A stretch of 64,000 bases of DNA from Noviherbaspirillum galbum (GTDB taxonomy: Bacteria; Pseudomonadota; Gammaproteobacteria; Burkholderiales; Burkholderiaceae_D), in assembly GCF_010974945.1 (NCBI RefSeq), contig NZ_JAAIVB010000052.1, positions 41,202 to 105,201 on the forward strand. The letters are read 5' to 3'. Both the position numbers and the translations under genes were made by a program. Position 1 is the stretch's first letter; every line of letters begins with the position of its first letter. The notes under the pieces are model-generated. The model worked only from the letters and a program-made list of their open reading frames with translations. It did no database searches and was not told the DNA's origin. Positions 1 to 9,062 of this stretch are shown here, one piece after another.

Positions 1-1
1 T

Positions 2-118
2 CCGACCGATGCCGACATCGACGCCGCCATGAGCGGCAACATCTGCCGCTGTGGCACCTATTCGCGCATCCGCGCCGCCATCAAGACGGCGGCGAGCGAA
101 ATGCGCTCCAAGGCTTGA
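2..118 (+). CDS. (2Fe-2S)-binding subunit of a molybdenum hydroxylase, C-terminal end (partial)
   Basis: Only the last 38 codons are in the window; the gene runs off the left edge. The visible end carries [11 protein letters not shown], the second Fe-S cysteine motif (C-x-C) of xanthine dehydrogenase/isoquinoline 1-oxidoreductase small subunits, in which the GNICRCGTY block is nearly invariant. The small subunit passes electrons from the molybdenum centre of its partner to an acceptor. It ends 10 bp before the ATG of the large subunit, so the two are one operon. The IorA-type assignment rests on this motif plus the IorB-like neighbour; the substrate cannot be read from the sequence. Confidence 0.85.
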   Translation, partial: PTDADIDAAMSGNICRCGTYSRIRAAIKTAASEMRSKA

Positions 119-128
119 GGAGACCGAC

Positions 129-2255
129 ATGACGACCTCGCGCCGCGACTTCCTCAAAACTTCCGCCCTCGCCGCTTCCGGCCTGATGATGGGTGTGCAC
201 CTGCCGGGCCTGATTAAGCAGGCCCAGGCCGCAGGCACCCTGTACACCCCGAATGCCTGGGTCCACATCGCTGACGACAACACCATCACCCTGCTGTCCG
301 CCCGTTCCGAAATGGGCCAGGGCGTCTATACCGCCTTGCCGATGCTGATCGCCGAAGAGCTCAACGTCGACCTCAATGCCGTCAAGGTGGCGATCGCGCC
401 GCCCGGCGCGGTGTACACCAATGCCCTGCTCGGCGCCCAGATCACCGGCGGCTCCACCTCGGTGCGCGACGGCTGGGAGAAGCTGCGCGTGGCCGGCGCC
501 CAGGTCCGCACCATGCTGATCAGCGCGGCCGCCGCGAAATGGAAGGTGCCGGCGTCGGAACTGCGCGCCGACAAGGGCCGCGTGCTCGGGCCGGGCGGCA
601 GGAGCGCGACCTACGGCGAGCTGGCCGAAGCCGCGTCCAAACTGGCGCCGCCGGAAAAGGTGGCATTGAAGGATCCCAAGGAATTCACCCTCGTCGGCAA
701 GCCGACCAAGCGTCTCGACACCCCGGCCAAGGTCAACGGCAGCGCCACGTTCGGTATCGACGTCAAGCTGCCCGGCATGCTGTACGCCTCGCTGGAACAA
801 TGCCCGGTGATCGGCGGCACGGTCAAGAGCGTCGATCAGGCTAAGGCGCGCGCGATGCCAGGCGTGATCGACGTGGTCCAGATCCCGGACGGCGTGGCGG
901 TCGTGGCGACCAGCTACTGGCGCGCGCGAAAGGCCCGCGAGGCGCTCGCCATTGCCTGGAACGAAGGCCCGGTGGCGAAGCTCGACAATGCGTCGATGAT
1001 GAACGGCATCCGGCAGGCCGCCGCCAATGGGAAGATCATTCCCATCAACAAGGCGGGCGATGCGGCCGCCGCCATGCAAGGCGCGGCGAAGACGCTGAGC
1101 GCCGAGTATGAGCAGCCGATGCTTGCCCACGCGCCGATGGAGCCGATGAACTTCACGGCGTCCTACCAGGACGGCAAGTGCCTCCTTATCGGCCCCACCC
1201 AGTTCCAGCAAGGCGCGCAAGGGTCGGTGGCGCAGGCGCTGGGCATCAAGCCGGAAGACGTCACCTTGCAGACCACTTTCCTCGGCGGCGGCTTCGGAAG
1301 GCGCCTGGAAGTCGACTTCATCGTGCAGGCCGCGCAGATCTCGAAGGCGGTCGGCAAGCCGGTCAAGCTGATCTGGACCCGCGAAGACGACACCACGCAC
1401 GACTTCTACCGCCCGATGGCGCTGCACCGCATGCAGGCCGGACTGGACGCTTCGGGCAAGCCCCAGGCGCTCAGCTTCCAGCTCACGTCGCAATCGGTCA
1501 CGCAGCGCGCCTTCGGCCTGCCCAAGGACACCCTCGATCCCTTCATGGCCGAAGCGGCGGTCGTTCCCTACGCCATTCCCAACGTCAAGCAGGACCTCGT
1601 GATCCATGATGCCGGCCTGCGGGTCGGATACTGGCGTTCGGTCAGCCATGCGCTCAATGCCTTCGCCAACGAGTCCTTCATCGACGAGATGGCCGCCGCC
1701 GCCGGCAAGGATCCCTACGCCTATCGCATGGCCCTGCTGGAGAAGCAGCCGCGCTTCGCCAACGTGCTCAAGCTGGCTGCCGACAAGGCGGGCTGGGGCA
1801 CGCCGCTCGCGGCGGGACGGTCGCGGGGCATCGCGCTGATGGAAGGTTACGATACCTACATGGCGCAGGTGGTCGAGATCTCGATGCGCGACAACCAGCC
1901 GGTGGTGCACCGCGTGGTGGTGGCCGCCGACCTCGGCCGCATGGTCAATCCGGACACGGTGGAAGCGCAGATCCAGTCGAGCGTGATCTTCGGCCTGTCA
2001 TCGACCCTTCATGGCGACATCACGCTGGACAAGGGCAAGGTGCAGCAGACCAACTTCCACAATTATCCGGTGGTGCGGATGAACGAGGCCCCGTCGATCG
2101 ACATCATCCTGGTGCCCAGCACCGAAAAGCCGGGCGGCATCGGCGAACCTGCCACCGCGCTGGTGGCGCCGGCGGTCGCCAACGCCCTGTTTGCAGCCAC
2201 GGGCAAGCGCGTTCGCCGCTTGCCGCTGTCTGCGGATAACATCCGGCGCGCCTGA
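129..2255 (+). CDS. Molybdopterin-binding aldehyde/xanthine oxidase family large subunit (IorB-like)
   Basis: Large catalytic subunit (708 aa) of a periplasmic molybdenum hydroxylase that inserts water-derived oxygen into N-heterocycles or aldehydes. The start at 129 is preferred over the upstream in-frame start at 51: it has a GAGGAG ribosome site 6 bp before it and begins with a twin-arginine signal (SRRDFLK, residues 4-10, then a hydrophobic stretch to about 35). Family marks include LGGGFGRRLEVDF near residue 385 and GGIGEPATALVAPAVANA near residue 670, which holds the conserved catalytic Glu. Length is right for isoquinoline 1-oxidoreductase beta subunits (about 700-750 aa). No cytochrome c partner follows. 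The true substrate is unknown. Confidence 0.88.
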   Translation: MTTSRRDFLKTSALAASGLMMGVHLPGLIKQAQAAGTLYTPNAWVHIADDNTITLLSARSEMGQGVYTALPMLIAEELNVDLNAVKVAIAPPGAVYTNALLGAQITGGSTSVRDGWEKLRVAGAQVRTMLISAAAAKWKVPASELRADKGRVLGPGGRSATYGELAEAASKLAPPEKVALKDPKEFTLVGKPTKRLDTPAKVNGSATFGIDVKLPGMLYASLEQCPVIGGTVKSVDQAKARAMPGVIDVVQIPDGVAVVATSYWRARKAREALAIAWNEGPVAKLDNASMMNGIRQAAANGKIIPINKAGDAAAAMQGAAKTLSAEYEQPMLAHAPMEPMNFTASYQDGKCLLIGPTQFQQGAQGSVAQALGIKPEDVTLQTTFLGGGFGRRLEVDFIVQAAQISKAVGKPVKLIWTREDDTTHDFYRPMALHRMQAGLDASGKPQALSFQLTSQSVTQRAFGLPKDTLDPFMAEAAVVPYAIPNVKQDLVIHDAGLRVGYWRSVSHALNAFANESFIDEMAAAAGKDPYAYRMALLEKQPRFANVLKLAADKAGWGTPLAAGRSRGIALMEGYDTYMAQVVEISMRDNQPVVHRVVVAADLGRMVNPDTVEAQIQSSVIFGLSSTLHGDITLDKGKVQQTNFHNYPVVRMNEAPSIDIILVPSTEKPGGIGEPATALVAPAVANALFAATGKRVRRLPLSADNIRRA

Positions 2256-2282
2256 GTCCTGAAAACCAAGGCATCAAGGGGC

Positions 2283-2313
2283 AATGCGGACCGGAGCGAA
2301 GCCGGTCCGCATT
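2283..2313. terminator. Hairpin between convergent iorB-like and DHA2 genes
   Basis: Perfect 12-bp stem (AATGCGGACCGG at 2283-2294, complement at 2302-2313) with a 7-nt loop, in the gap between two convergent genes. There is no T-tract, so it is a terminator-like structure rather than a classical Rho-independent terminator. Confidence 0.55.
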
Positions 2314-2367
2314 CACGCTGGGCCGCCATGGCGCCGGAGATTGCCGGGCGCGCAGGCTCGCCTGTCG

Positions 2368-3921
2368 TCAATGCGCGCCGCCCGCATCCGCGGGCGCGCC
2401 GGTGCGCGACGGCTTGGTCAGCCAGACGAGGCCGATCAGGGCCAGGAATAGCCATGCCGAGATCCAGAAGATGTCTGTCGCCGACATGGTGCTGGCCTGC
2501 ACCGTGATCATCCTGTCGATCACCGCGTAGGCGCCCTGCTCCGGCATGCCCTGCGCGGTCAGGTCGCGCATCATCTGTGCGAACGGCTGGCTGTACGGCC
2601 CGGAGTTCTCCGCCAGCTGGGCGTGATGCAAGGCGGTCCGGTTTTCCCAGATGGTCGAGGTGATCGAGGTGCCGATGCCGCCGCACATGATGCGGACGAA
2701 ATTCGACAGGCCGGCCGCGGCGGGCATCTTTTGCGGAGGCTGGCCAGAGAGGATGATCGACGTCAGGGGAATGAAGAACATCGCCATCGCGGCGCCCTGG
2801 ATGATGGTGGGGATCATGAGCGTGCGCGTATCCACGTCCGGCGCGAAATGCGAGCGCATGAAAAACACGGCCGCGAAGATGGTGAAGGCCGCGGTGGAAA
2901 ACAGCCGCGGGTCCATTTTCGCCAGCAGCCGACCGACCACAGGCGACAGGATGATCGCGAGCAGGCCGACCGGCGCCATGACCTTGCCGGCCTCGGTCGC
3001 CGTATAGCCGACCGTCGTCTGCAGCCAGAGCGGCAGGATCACGAGGCTGCCGAAGAACAGACCGTACGCCACCGAGATGGCTACCACGCCGCCCGAGAAA
3101 TTGCGTCCCCGGAACAGCGACAGGTCGACCACCGGATGCGCGTCCGTCAATTCCCAGGCAACGAAGAAGATGAAGCACATGCCGGCCACCAGGGCGAGCG
3201 CGATGATCTCCCCGGAATTGAACCAGTCGAGTTCCTTGCCCTTGTCGAGCATGAGCTGGAGGCAGCTTACCCATACCACGAGCAGGCCGAGTCCGATCTT
3301 GTCGATCGGCCGGTTCACCGTCGGCGATTCGCGCTTGGCATAAATTGACCACGTGACCCAGGCCGCCAGCAAGCCGATCGGCACGTTGATGTAAAAGATC
3401 CAGGGCCAGGTGTAATTGTCTGAAATCCATCCGCCCAGCAGCGGCCCCATGATGGGCGCCACCAGGGTCGTCATTCCCCAGAACGCCAGGGCCATGCCGC
3501 TCTTCTGCGGCGGATAGCTCGCGAGAAGCAAGGCCTGCGACAGGGGAATCATCGGGCCCGCGACCGCGCCCTGCAAGACCCGCGCGGCGATCAGCACGCC
3601 GATGCTCGGGGCCATGCCGCACAGGAAGGAGGCGATCACGAAGAGGATCACCGAGGCGATGAACAGCCGCACCTGCCCGATGCGCATGGTCAGCCAGCCG
3701 GTGAGGGGCACGGAAACGGCATTCGAGACGGCGAAGGACGTGATCACCCACGTTCCCTGCTGGGGGGACACGCCAAGGTCGCCCGAGATCGCGGGGATGG
3801 ACACGTTCGCGATGGATGAATCCAGCACGTTCATGAACACGGCCAGCGACAGGCTGATCGTGCCGAGGATGAGTTGCCTGCCCTGCAGCGGCGGCGTCGA
3901 AGGTGCTCCCGGTGGACTCAT
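2368..3921 (-). CDS. DHA2-family MFS multidrug exporter (EmrB/QacA type)
   Basis: Inner-membrane proton antiporter of 517 aa, the usual length for 14-helix DHA2 exporters. TM1 holds the DHA2-typical NVLDSSIANVSIPAI (aspartate in the first helix); the first cytoplasmic loop reads LTMRIGQVRLF (motif A); RVLQGAVAGPMIPLSQAL in TM5 is the antiporter motif C region. The final cytoplasmic tail is short. EmrB proteins normally work with a membrane-fusion protein (EmrA) and an outer-membrane channel; neither is adjacent, so this may act alone or with unlinked partners. It is monocistronic and convergent with the iorB-like gene. The transported compound is unknown. Confidence 0.88.
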   Translation of the reverse strand: MSPPGAPSTPPLQGRQLILGTISLSLAVFMNVLDSSIANVSIPAISGDLGVSPQQGTWVITSFAVSNAVSVPLTGWLTMRIGQVRLFIASVILFVIASFLCGMAPSIGVLIAARVLQGAVAGPMIPLSQALLLASYPPQKSGMALAFWGMTTLVAPIMGPLLGGWISDNYTWPWIFYINVPIGLLAAWVTWSIYAKRESPTVNRPIDKIGLGLLVVWVSCLQLMLDKGKELDWFNSGEIIALALVAGMCFIFFVAWELTDAHPVVDLSLFRGRNFSGGVVAISVAYGLFFGSLVILPLWLQTTVGYTATEAGKVMAPVGLLAIILSPVVGRLLAKMDPRLFSTAAFTIFAAVFFMRSHFAPDVDTRTLMIPTIIQGAAMAMFFIPLTSIILSGQPPQKMPAAAGLSNFVRIMCGGIGTSITSTIWENRTALHHAQLAENSGPYSQPFAQMMRDLTAQGMPEQGAYAVIDRMITVQASTMSATDIFWISAWLFLALIGLVWLTKPSRTGAPADAGGAH

Positions 3922-4128
3922 GGTGGGCTTATGCGGCTTCTGGATGGACGATGTCCAGAGAGATTGCCAGCCATGCCATTAGTTCGCCACTTCCTTGACT
4001 GGGAGAAACCGGATTTGCTGTGATGGATCAAGCAAGGCTCCGCGGCATGCAACCAAAACCCTTGCCATCCCTCCAATGCTGTGTCTTTCCCGCAATGAAT
4101 AAGCTGAAGAACGATCTGGAGAAAACGA

Positions 4129-4683
4129 ATGAACGACACAGGATTCCTGAGCGACATACAAACCCTGCGCGCCCGCGCGCGCCAGCACATCGAAGAAGGC
4201 GCGGTCACCTCCGGCTATGGAGCGGACCGCGACACGGTGCTCAAGCTGCTCAATGAGGCGCTTGCCACCGAGATCGTCTGCACCCTGCGCTACCGCCGGC
4301 ACTACTTCATGGCGAAGGGTATCCATTCGCAGAGCGTGGCCGACGAATTCATGGAGCATTCCAACGAGGAGCAGGGGCATGCCGACCGCATCGCGGAACG
4401 CATCGTGCAACTCGGCGGCGAGCCGAATTTTTCGCCGGACGGAATGTCCACGCGAAGCCATGCCGAATACGTCGAGGGGACGAATCTCGTCGACATGATC
4501 AAGGAAGATCTGGTCGCGGAACGGATCGCCATCGAGAGTTATACGGAAATGATCCGGTATCTGGGCGACAAGGATCCGACGAGCCGCCGCATGATGGAAG
4601 AGATCCTTGCTGTGGAAGAGGAACATGCGGATGAGTTGGCGGATTTGCTGGAAGATATTCCGGGGGATGAGGCCAAGCATTGA
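4129..4683 (+). CDS. Ferritin-like di-iron protein (bacterioferritin/Dps-like)
   Basis: Soluble 184-aa four-helix-bundle protein. The ligand pattern is that of ferritin-like di-iron proteins: E48 in helix A, E81-x2-H84 (EEQGH) in helix B, glutamates near 126-136 in helix C, and E163-x2-H166 (VEEEH) in helix D. It fits the bacterioferritin/DUF-type ferritin-like group with an N-terminal extension of about 35 residues. No heme-ligand methionine can be assigned by eye, so iron storage versus oxidase or DNA protection is open. A start in another frame at 4020 was not used; the 4129 start follows a GGAGAAAACGA ribosome-site region. Monocistronic. Confidence 0.82.
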   Translation: MNDTGFLSDIQTLRARARQHIEEGAVTSGYGADRDTVLKLLNEALATEIVCTLRYRRHYFMAKGIHSQSVADEFMEHSNEEQGHADRIAERIVQLGGEPNFSPDGMSTRSHAEYVEGTNLVDMIKEDLVAERIAIESYTEMIRYLGDKDPTSRRMMEEILAVEEEHADELADLLEDIPGDEAKH

Positions 4684-4730
4684 GGGGCGTTTGGGTGCCG
4701 GGGATGACGCTGTCATCCCTGACCACCGCT

Positions 4731-4757
4731 GTCATCCCCGCGAAGGCGGGGATCCCA
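4731..4757. repeat. REP-like palindromic element
   Basis: GTCATCCCCGC-GAAG-GCGGGGATCCCA: an 8-bp perfect stem (ATCCCCGC 4734-4741, GCGGGGAT 4746-4753) around a GAAG loop. It lies between convergent genes. A second CTGTCATCCC copy of the left arm starts at 4710. This is the common dispersed extragenic palindrome type of beta-proteobacteria, and a degenerate relative occurs at 53575-53602. It may double as a terminator. Confidence 0.7.
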
Positions 4758-4778
4758 TTTCTACTGCGGTCGCGCATT

Positions 4779-4824
4779 TCTCTTCGGTGACCCGGTTGCG
4801 GCTCCCACTCCGTGGAGCCTTGCC
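4779..4824. repeat. Dispersed intergenic repeat, copy A (reads on minus strand)
   Basis: Read on the minus strand, this segment contains GGAGTGGGAGCC followed by ACCGGGTCACCG and a GAAGAG. The same order of words, with a few changes, is found on the plus strand at 53775-53812 upstream of the FAN1 gene. Both copies sit in intergenic DNA near a REP-like palindrome. Confidence 0.5.
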
Positions 4825-4860
4825 AGGAATGGCCCCGGCAGTGTGCACTCTGTGGCTATC

Positions 4861-5859
4861 TCACCCCGTCAGCAACTGCCCGGCCCGCTGAAGCAACCTC
4901 GCCACCCTCGCCGGCTCGACCTGATACGCCGTCGGATGGCGCGACACGCAGCAGTCGTCAAGCAAACTGCGCATGCAGGCGTCGGCGCGGCGCACGTCGC
5001 GCACATGCTCCTGGTGCACGCATGCGAACGATTGCGGCAGTTCGCCGAAGGCCAGCCCGTCTGCGCAGGCTTCGCGATCGGTGGCGACCGTGATGGCGAC
5101 CATGTCGGGGTAGAACAAATGCTGGTGGAGGTAGACGGTGCCGGCCTGGACGTCGTCGTCCGTTTCGGAAGTCCCGAGCTCGGACATCGCGCCGGCGACC
5201 GTGGCCATGTCGGCGATCGCGTCTGAGAAGGCGCCGACCGGCTGGGCGTAGTTTTCCATGTCGAGCGAGAACCTGAGCTTCAGGTCCAGGGTGACTGGCT
5301 GCCCTGCTTCCGAAAGTTGCTGGGCCTGCTGGACCCGCGCCAGGATGGTTTCGCCGACGCTTTCATGGATCAGCTGGTTCATCGCGGTGAGCTTGAGCAT
5401 GCCATCCCGGACGTCCTGGAGATGGCCCTGCAGTTCGCGGCACCAGGCGTCGCAGCCGGTCACGGTGACGCACCATGCGGGCAGGCCCGTGGCTTCTGAC
5501 ACCAGGCGCTTTGCGGTGAGGTAACGCATCTGCGATCGCGCGGCGATGCGCTCCATCGCCTCAAGCACGCCCTGGCTGACGTCCCCCGCATCCGGTCCGA
5601 GCAGGTCGTTCAGGCCGGCATTGTTTTCATAGACGCGGCGGACCATGTCCTTGTACACGGCTTCGAGCCCGGTGATGCCTGCGTCGGCCGGAAACACGCC
5701 TTCCGGTTCGGGAAAGCTGACGGTCTCGCATTGCGCTATCGCATCCACCAGGACCTGGCCGAGCAGTTCATACTGCCACCATTGCCGGCGGGCCGCGTAG
5801 ATCAGTCGCGCGGTGTCGCTGAAGGTGGCCGGAATGGCTGAGGAAGGGCCGCTGGGCAT
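4861..5859 (-). CDS. Conserved hypothetical protein, function not recognised
   Basis: A 332-aa soluble protein I cannot place in a family. The start at 5859 is chosen because GGAGG stands 5 bp before it; earlier in-frame starts at 5871 and 6018 have no good ribosome site. It is rich in Ala, Val, Asp and Glu, predicted mostly helical, with no signal peptide or membrane segment. Cysteines cluster at CVTVTGCDAWC (middle) and in the last third (CVHQEH, CMRSLLDDCC), so metal or disulfide chemistry is conceivable. It is transcribed away from the CDF gene, with 269 bp between the two starts. Composition matches the neighbourhood, so I see no sign of recent transfer. Confidence 0.6.
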   Translation of the reverse strand: MPSGPSSAIPATFSDTARLIYAARRQWWQYELLGQVLVDAIAQCETVSFPEPEGVFPADAGITGLEAVYKDMVRRVYENNAGLNDLLGPDAGDVSQGVLEAMERIAARSQMRYLTAKRLVSEATGLPAWCVTVTGCDAWCRELQGHLQDVRDGMLKLTAMNQLIHESVGETILARVQQAQQLSEAGQPVTLDLKLRFSLDMENYAQPVGAFSDAIADMATVAGAMSELGTSETDDDVQAGTVYLHQHLFYPDMVAITVATDREACADGLAFGELPQSFACVHQEHVRDVRRADACMRSLLDDCCVSRHPTAYQVEPARVARLLQRAGQLLTG

Positions 5860-6128
5860 GATGTCCTCCATGGCAGGTTCGGACCCTCGCCTGGCAAGTG
5901 CCAGGGTCCGGCGGCGTGATTGCCCGTCAGGGTGGTCTTCATTGCTTGACCATGCCCCGGGGCGATTGTTCCGGTTCCCGCCCGAGGCCATGGAGAAGGA
6001 GCAGTCCGGGCGCGGCATGGCGCCATCAGCGAGGCATGATCAAAACGGGAACGGCTTACATGGGCCGGTAGCATTTTCAGAGGGGCGCGCGGACCAAGGC
6101 ACCTCAGGCCCCGCGGGAGGGCACTGGT

Positions 6129-7097
6129 ATGTGTCTTGCTCGTGCCGTCCTAATCAACCTGACGACCATGGCAGACCATTCAAACAAGGCGGTGTATGCC
6201 GCGCTCGCCGGCAATGTGCTGATCGCGCTTACCAAGTTCGCGGGCGCGTTCTACACGGGCAGCTCGGCGATGCTGTCGGAAGGCGTGCATTCGCTGGTGG
6301 ATTCCGGCAACGAACTGCTGCTTCTCTATGGTCTCAGGCGGGCGCGGCTTCCGGCGGACGCCCGCTTCCCATTCGGCCACGGCAAGGAAGTCTACTTCTG
6401 GAGCTTCGTGGTGGCGCTGCTGATCTTTGCGCTCGGCGCCGGGGTGTCGCTGTATGAAGGCGTGCATCACTTGCGGCATCCGACGTCGATGGAGAACCCC
6501 GTCGTCAACTATGTCATCCTCGGCTTGAGCATGCTGTTCGAGGGCGGCTCATGGATCGTCGCCTTCACCGAATTCCGCAAGGCCAAGGGCAACCGGGGCT
6601 ATATCGACGCGGTGCGCCGGGCAAAGGATCCAACCACCTTCACGGTCCTGTTCGAAGACAGCGCGGCCCTGCTCGGCCTGGTGTTCGCCCTGGCCGGCGT
6701 CTACCTGAGCGACAGGACGGGCAGCCCGGTCTTCGATGGCGCGGCGTCCATCATCATCGGCCTCATTCTCGCGGCAACGGCATTCTGGCTGGCGCGGGAA
6801 ACGAAAGGCTTGCTCATCGGGGAAAGTGCCGATTCGGAGGTGGTCAGCGGCATCCGCCACCTGATCGAGGCGGAAGAGGAAGTCGACCGCGTCAACGAGA
6901 TCCTGACGATGCACATGGGCCCCGAATTCATCCTGGTGAACGTCAGCCTGCACATCGCGCCGCACATCGATCGCCGGGGCGCGCACGACACCTTCGAACG
7001 GATCACGCAACGGATCAAGGCCCGGTACGCGAATGTGAAGCGCGTATTCATCGAATCGGAAAGCCGGCCGGAACACGCGACGGTTTCCATGAAGTAA
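6129..7097 (+). CDS. Cation diffusion facilitator (CDF) family transporter
   Basis: Inner-membrane proton-coupled exporter of divalent metals (Zn, Co, Fe or Mn). About six transmembrane helices are followed by a cytoplasmic CDF C-terminal domain. Helix 2 reads MLSEGVHSLVDSGNELLLL, the family's metal-site helix with His and Asp; helix 5 has LFEDSAALLGLVFALAG, with a second acidic site. The soluble tail includes VNEILTMHMGPEFILVNVSL. The 6129 start has GGGAGG 8 bp upstream; an in-frame ATG at 6168 (MADHSNKAVY) agrees better with the family N-terminus but lacks a ribosome site, so 309 or 322 aa are both possible. Related in sequence to the ZnT9-like branch. Metal specificity unknown. Confidence 0.87.
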   Translation: MCLARAVLINLTTMADHSNKAVYAALAGNVLIALTKFAGAFYTGSSAMLSEGVHSLVDSGNELLLLYGLRRARLPADARFPFGHGKEVYFWSFVVALLIFALGAGVSLYEGVHHLRHPTSMENPVVNYVILGLSMLFEGGSWIVAFTEFRKAKGNRGYIDAVRRAKDPTTFTVLFEDSAALLGLVFALAGVYLSDRTGSPVFDGAASIIIGLILAATAFWLARETKGLLIGESADSEVVSGIRHLIEAEEEVDRVNEILTMHMGPEFILVNVSLHIAPHIDRRGAHDTFERITQRIKARYANVKRVFIESESRPEHATVSMK

Positions 7098-7284
7098 TCC
7101 TGCATTAGTGTCCCGGCGCCTCGATGGAACGACACGCTTGCCAGCGTCAATTCCATGTTTGCACCGCAGCATGGTCAACAACGAGCCCGGTTTTCTTGCG
7201 CAATCTAAAGACTTTGCGCGTTTTAGTTGAGTAAGGTGCCGCCGTTTCGCTAATGTTGCGCCTGAACCAACATGGAGCGACCAC

Positions 7285-7818
7285 TTGAACTCTCTCGACT
7301 CAGCGAAGAAGGCCATCAAAGCAGAACTCGCCCAGGCCCGCCAGGGCGCCGAGTATTACCTCAGTCTCGCTTCGGCGCTGGAAGATGCGCTGGAAAAGCT
7401 GGAAAGCGCGCGGCCCGCCATGAAGGCGTCCCGCACGGCGAAGAATGTCATGCTTAATGGCAAGAGTGCGCGGAGAGCCGCGCCGGGACGCAAGACGGGG
7501 ACAGGCAGGTCGGCAAAAGCCGGGACGGCCGCCGGCAAGTCGGGCAAGGCACCGGCAGGCACGAGCGCATTGCCGAAGACCGGGATGGCATTCTGGATTG
7601 ACCTGCTATCGGAAGAGCCGAAGTCCGCCGGCGACATCCTGAAGGCGGCCATGGACCGGCTCGGCCTCGCCAACCCGGACAGCGAGCAAAAGAAAAAGCT
7701 GATCCAGCGCCAGACATTTGCCTTGAATACCCTGGTCAAGGACAAGAAAATCGCGGACGAGGGCACCCGCCGCGCCCGGCGCTTCTTCGTGCGGAACGGC
7801 GAACAATCCCGACAATGA
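7285..7818 (+). CDS. Lys/Ala-rich hypothetical protein with charged linker
   Basis: A 177-aa basic protein starting at TTG with GGAG 6 bp upstream. Three parts are visible: an N-terminal helix likely to form a coiled coil (residues 1-45, LDSAKKAIKAELAQARQGAE), a low-complexity Lys/Arg/Ala/Gly linker (about 46-95, RRAAPGRKTGTGRSAKAGT) resembling histone H1-type tails, and a C-terminal helical domain (about 98-170, MAFWIDLLSEEPKSAGDIL) that could be winged-helix-like. Nucleic-acid binding is a reasonable guess from charge only. Not coupled to its neighbours. The linker may be a true H1-like tail or simply a flexible connector. Confidence 0.6.
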   Translation: MNSLDSAKKAIKAELAQARQGAEYYLSLASALEDALEKLESARPAMKASRTAKNVMLNGKSARRAAPGRKTGTGRSAKAGTAAGKSGKAPAGTSALPKTGMAFWIDLLSEEPKSAGDILKAAMDRLGLANPDSEQKKKLIQRQTFALNTLVKDKKIADEGTRRARRFFVRNGEQSRQ

Positions 7819-7865
7819 CCGCAAGCTGAGCAGACGCCGCCGCGCGGCACGCCTGACCACATGGC

Positions 7866-9062
7866 TCAGGCACCGTGCTCCGCCTGGCTGGGCCCGGAGC
7901 CGGTTTTCAAACCGGCTTCCATGTCGGTTTCCACCAGGTTCCTGCCCTTAAGCTTTGCGTCGTACAGCAGCCCGTCCGCGCGCCGTATGCCCTGCTCCAC
8001 CGGTTCCTCCGCCGCCAGTTCCACGAGGCCGGCGGAGAAGGTAAAGGCAATCTCTCCTGCGTGCCGGAGCAGCCGCGCCGACTCGACCTGGCTTCGCAGC
8101 CTTTCCAGCACCGCATGCGCGCTGCGCAGGTCCGTCCCCGGCAGGTAGAGCAGGAATTCTTCCCCGCCCCATCGCGCCAGCACATCGCTTTCGCGCAGAT
8201 GCTGCCTGCCGAGCCGGGCGAACTGCTTGAGCACTTCGTCGCCCGCATCATGTCCGTGCTCGTCGTTGATCTTCTTGAACCAGTCGAGGTCGATCAGCGC
8301 GATGCATATGCTGTCGACCGCTCCCGTCCGGCGCTGCTCGTCGTGGCGCAGCAGTTCGGTCATGTAGCGCCGGTTGGGCAGCGCGGTGAGTTCGTCGGTG
8401 GTCGCCAGCTTGCGGTTGGCCTCGGCCGCGGTGCGCAGTTCTTCGCGTTGCGCCTTCAGGCTCGCCTGCAGGTTGTTCAACCGGCCGGTGATCACGCCGA
8501 CCACCAGCAAGCCGGAGCTGGCCAGCATGAAGTGCAGCAACTCGGTCTTGAGGTCGAAGAACTGCGGCGCGGTGAAAGGCATGGCGCACATCGTCGCCCC
8601 AAGGAAGACGATGGCGAAGATGCTGAGCGAAAGGGCTTCCCGCGCCTTTAGTGAAAACGCGGAAAAGATCAGCACCACGAACAACCCCAGGAGGGTAGCG
8701 CCGCGCAACGGGCCTTGCCCGGTATAGGAAAGCGCGATGCACACGATGGCAAACCACGACTGGTAAAGCGATAGCTGCGCCGTGCTCAGGCCGAGGCGCT
8801 CGAAATTCCGGATCAGCAGCAGGAAGGCGATTTCCCCGGTCACCACCAGCCCTGTGAATATGAACGCGATGCCGGCGTTGGCCTTGCCGAACCTCACCTC
8901 CACCCAGAAGAAGGTCAAAGAGGCGGCATACAGTAGCGCTGTTGCGCCCCAGTAGGCCACCAGCCGCCGCATCTTCTTGTCGTTTCCAGCGGCCTTGTCG
9001 AGCAACCATGTACCCAGTGTCATCCCCGCCCCAAGGAAAGTGAACCCTGCAAAATCCTGCAT
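7866..9062 (-). CDS. Membrane diguanylate cyclase (7TM-like + GGDEF)
   Basis: Makes cyclic di-GMP from two GTP. The N-terminal 200 residues form about six or seven membrane helices of an unrecognised sensor; a short coiled linker (LKAQREELRTAAEANRKLA) leads to a GGDEF domain with DELTALPNRR, DLDWFKKINDEHGHDAGD and an intact active-site GGEEF. No RxxD inhibitory site is obvious five residues before GGEEF (ESDVLARW reads otherwise). I place the start at the ATG at 9062; an in-frame TTG at 9095 would add 11 residues. It stands alone, divergent from the methyltransferase gene. Catalytically active by motif; signal unknown. Confidence 0.88.
   Translation of the reverse strand: MQDFAGFTFLGAGMTLGTWLLDKAAGNDKKMRRLVAYWGATALLYAASLTFFWVEVRFGKANAGIAFIFTGLVVTGEIAFLLLIRNFERLGLSTAQLSLYQSWFAIVCIALSYTGQGPLRGATLLGLFVVLIFSAFSLKAREALSLSIFAIVFLGATMCAMPFTAPQFFDLKTELLHFMLASSGLLVVGVITGRLNNLQASLKAQREELRTAAEANRKLATTDELTALPNRRYMTELLRHDEQRRTGAVDSICIALIDLDWFKKINDEHGHDAGDEVLKQFARLGRQHLRESDVLARWGGEEFLLYLPGTDLRSAHAVLERLRSQVESARLLRHAGEIAFTFSAGLVELAAEEPVEQGIRRADGLLYDAKLKGRNLVETDMEAGLKTGSGPSQAEHGA

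Noticed and set aside
81..1910. Minus-strand open frame of 609 codons over the molybdenum hydroxylase gene
   Set aside because: Shadow of the large-subunit gene; Arg/His-rich translation with no domain.
2063..3751. Second minus-strand frame within the DHA2 exporter gene
   Set aside because: Same strand, different frame; the exporter frame has clear membrane helices and family motifs, while this one has none.
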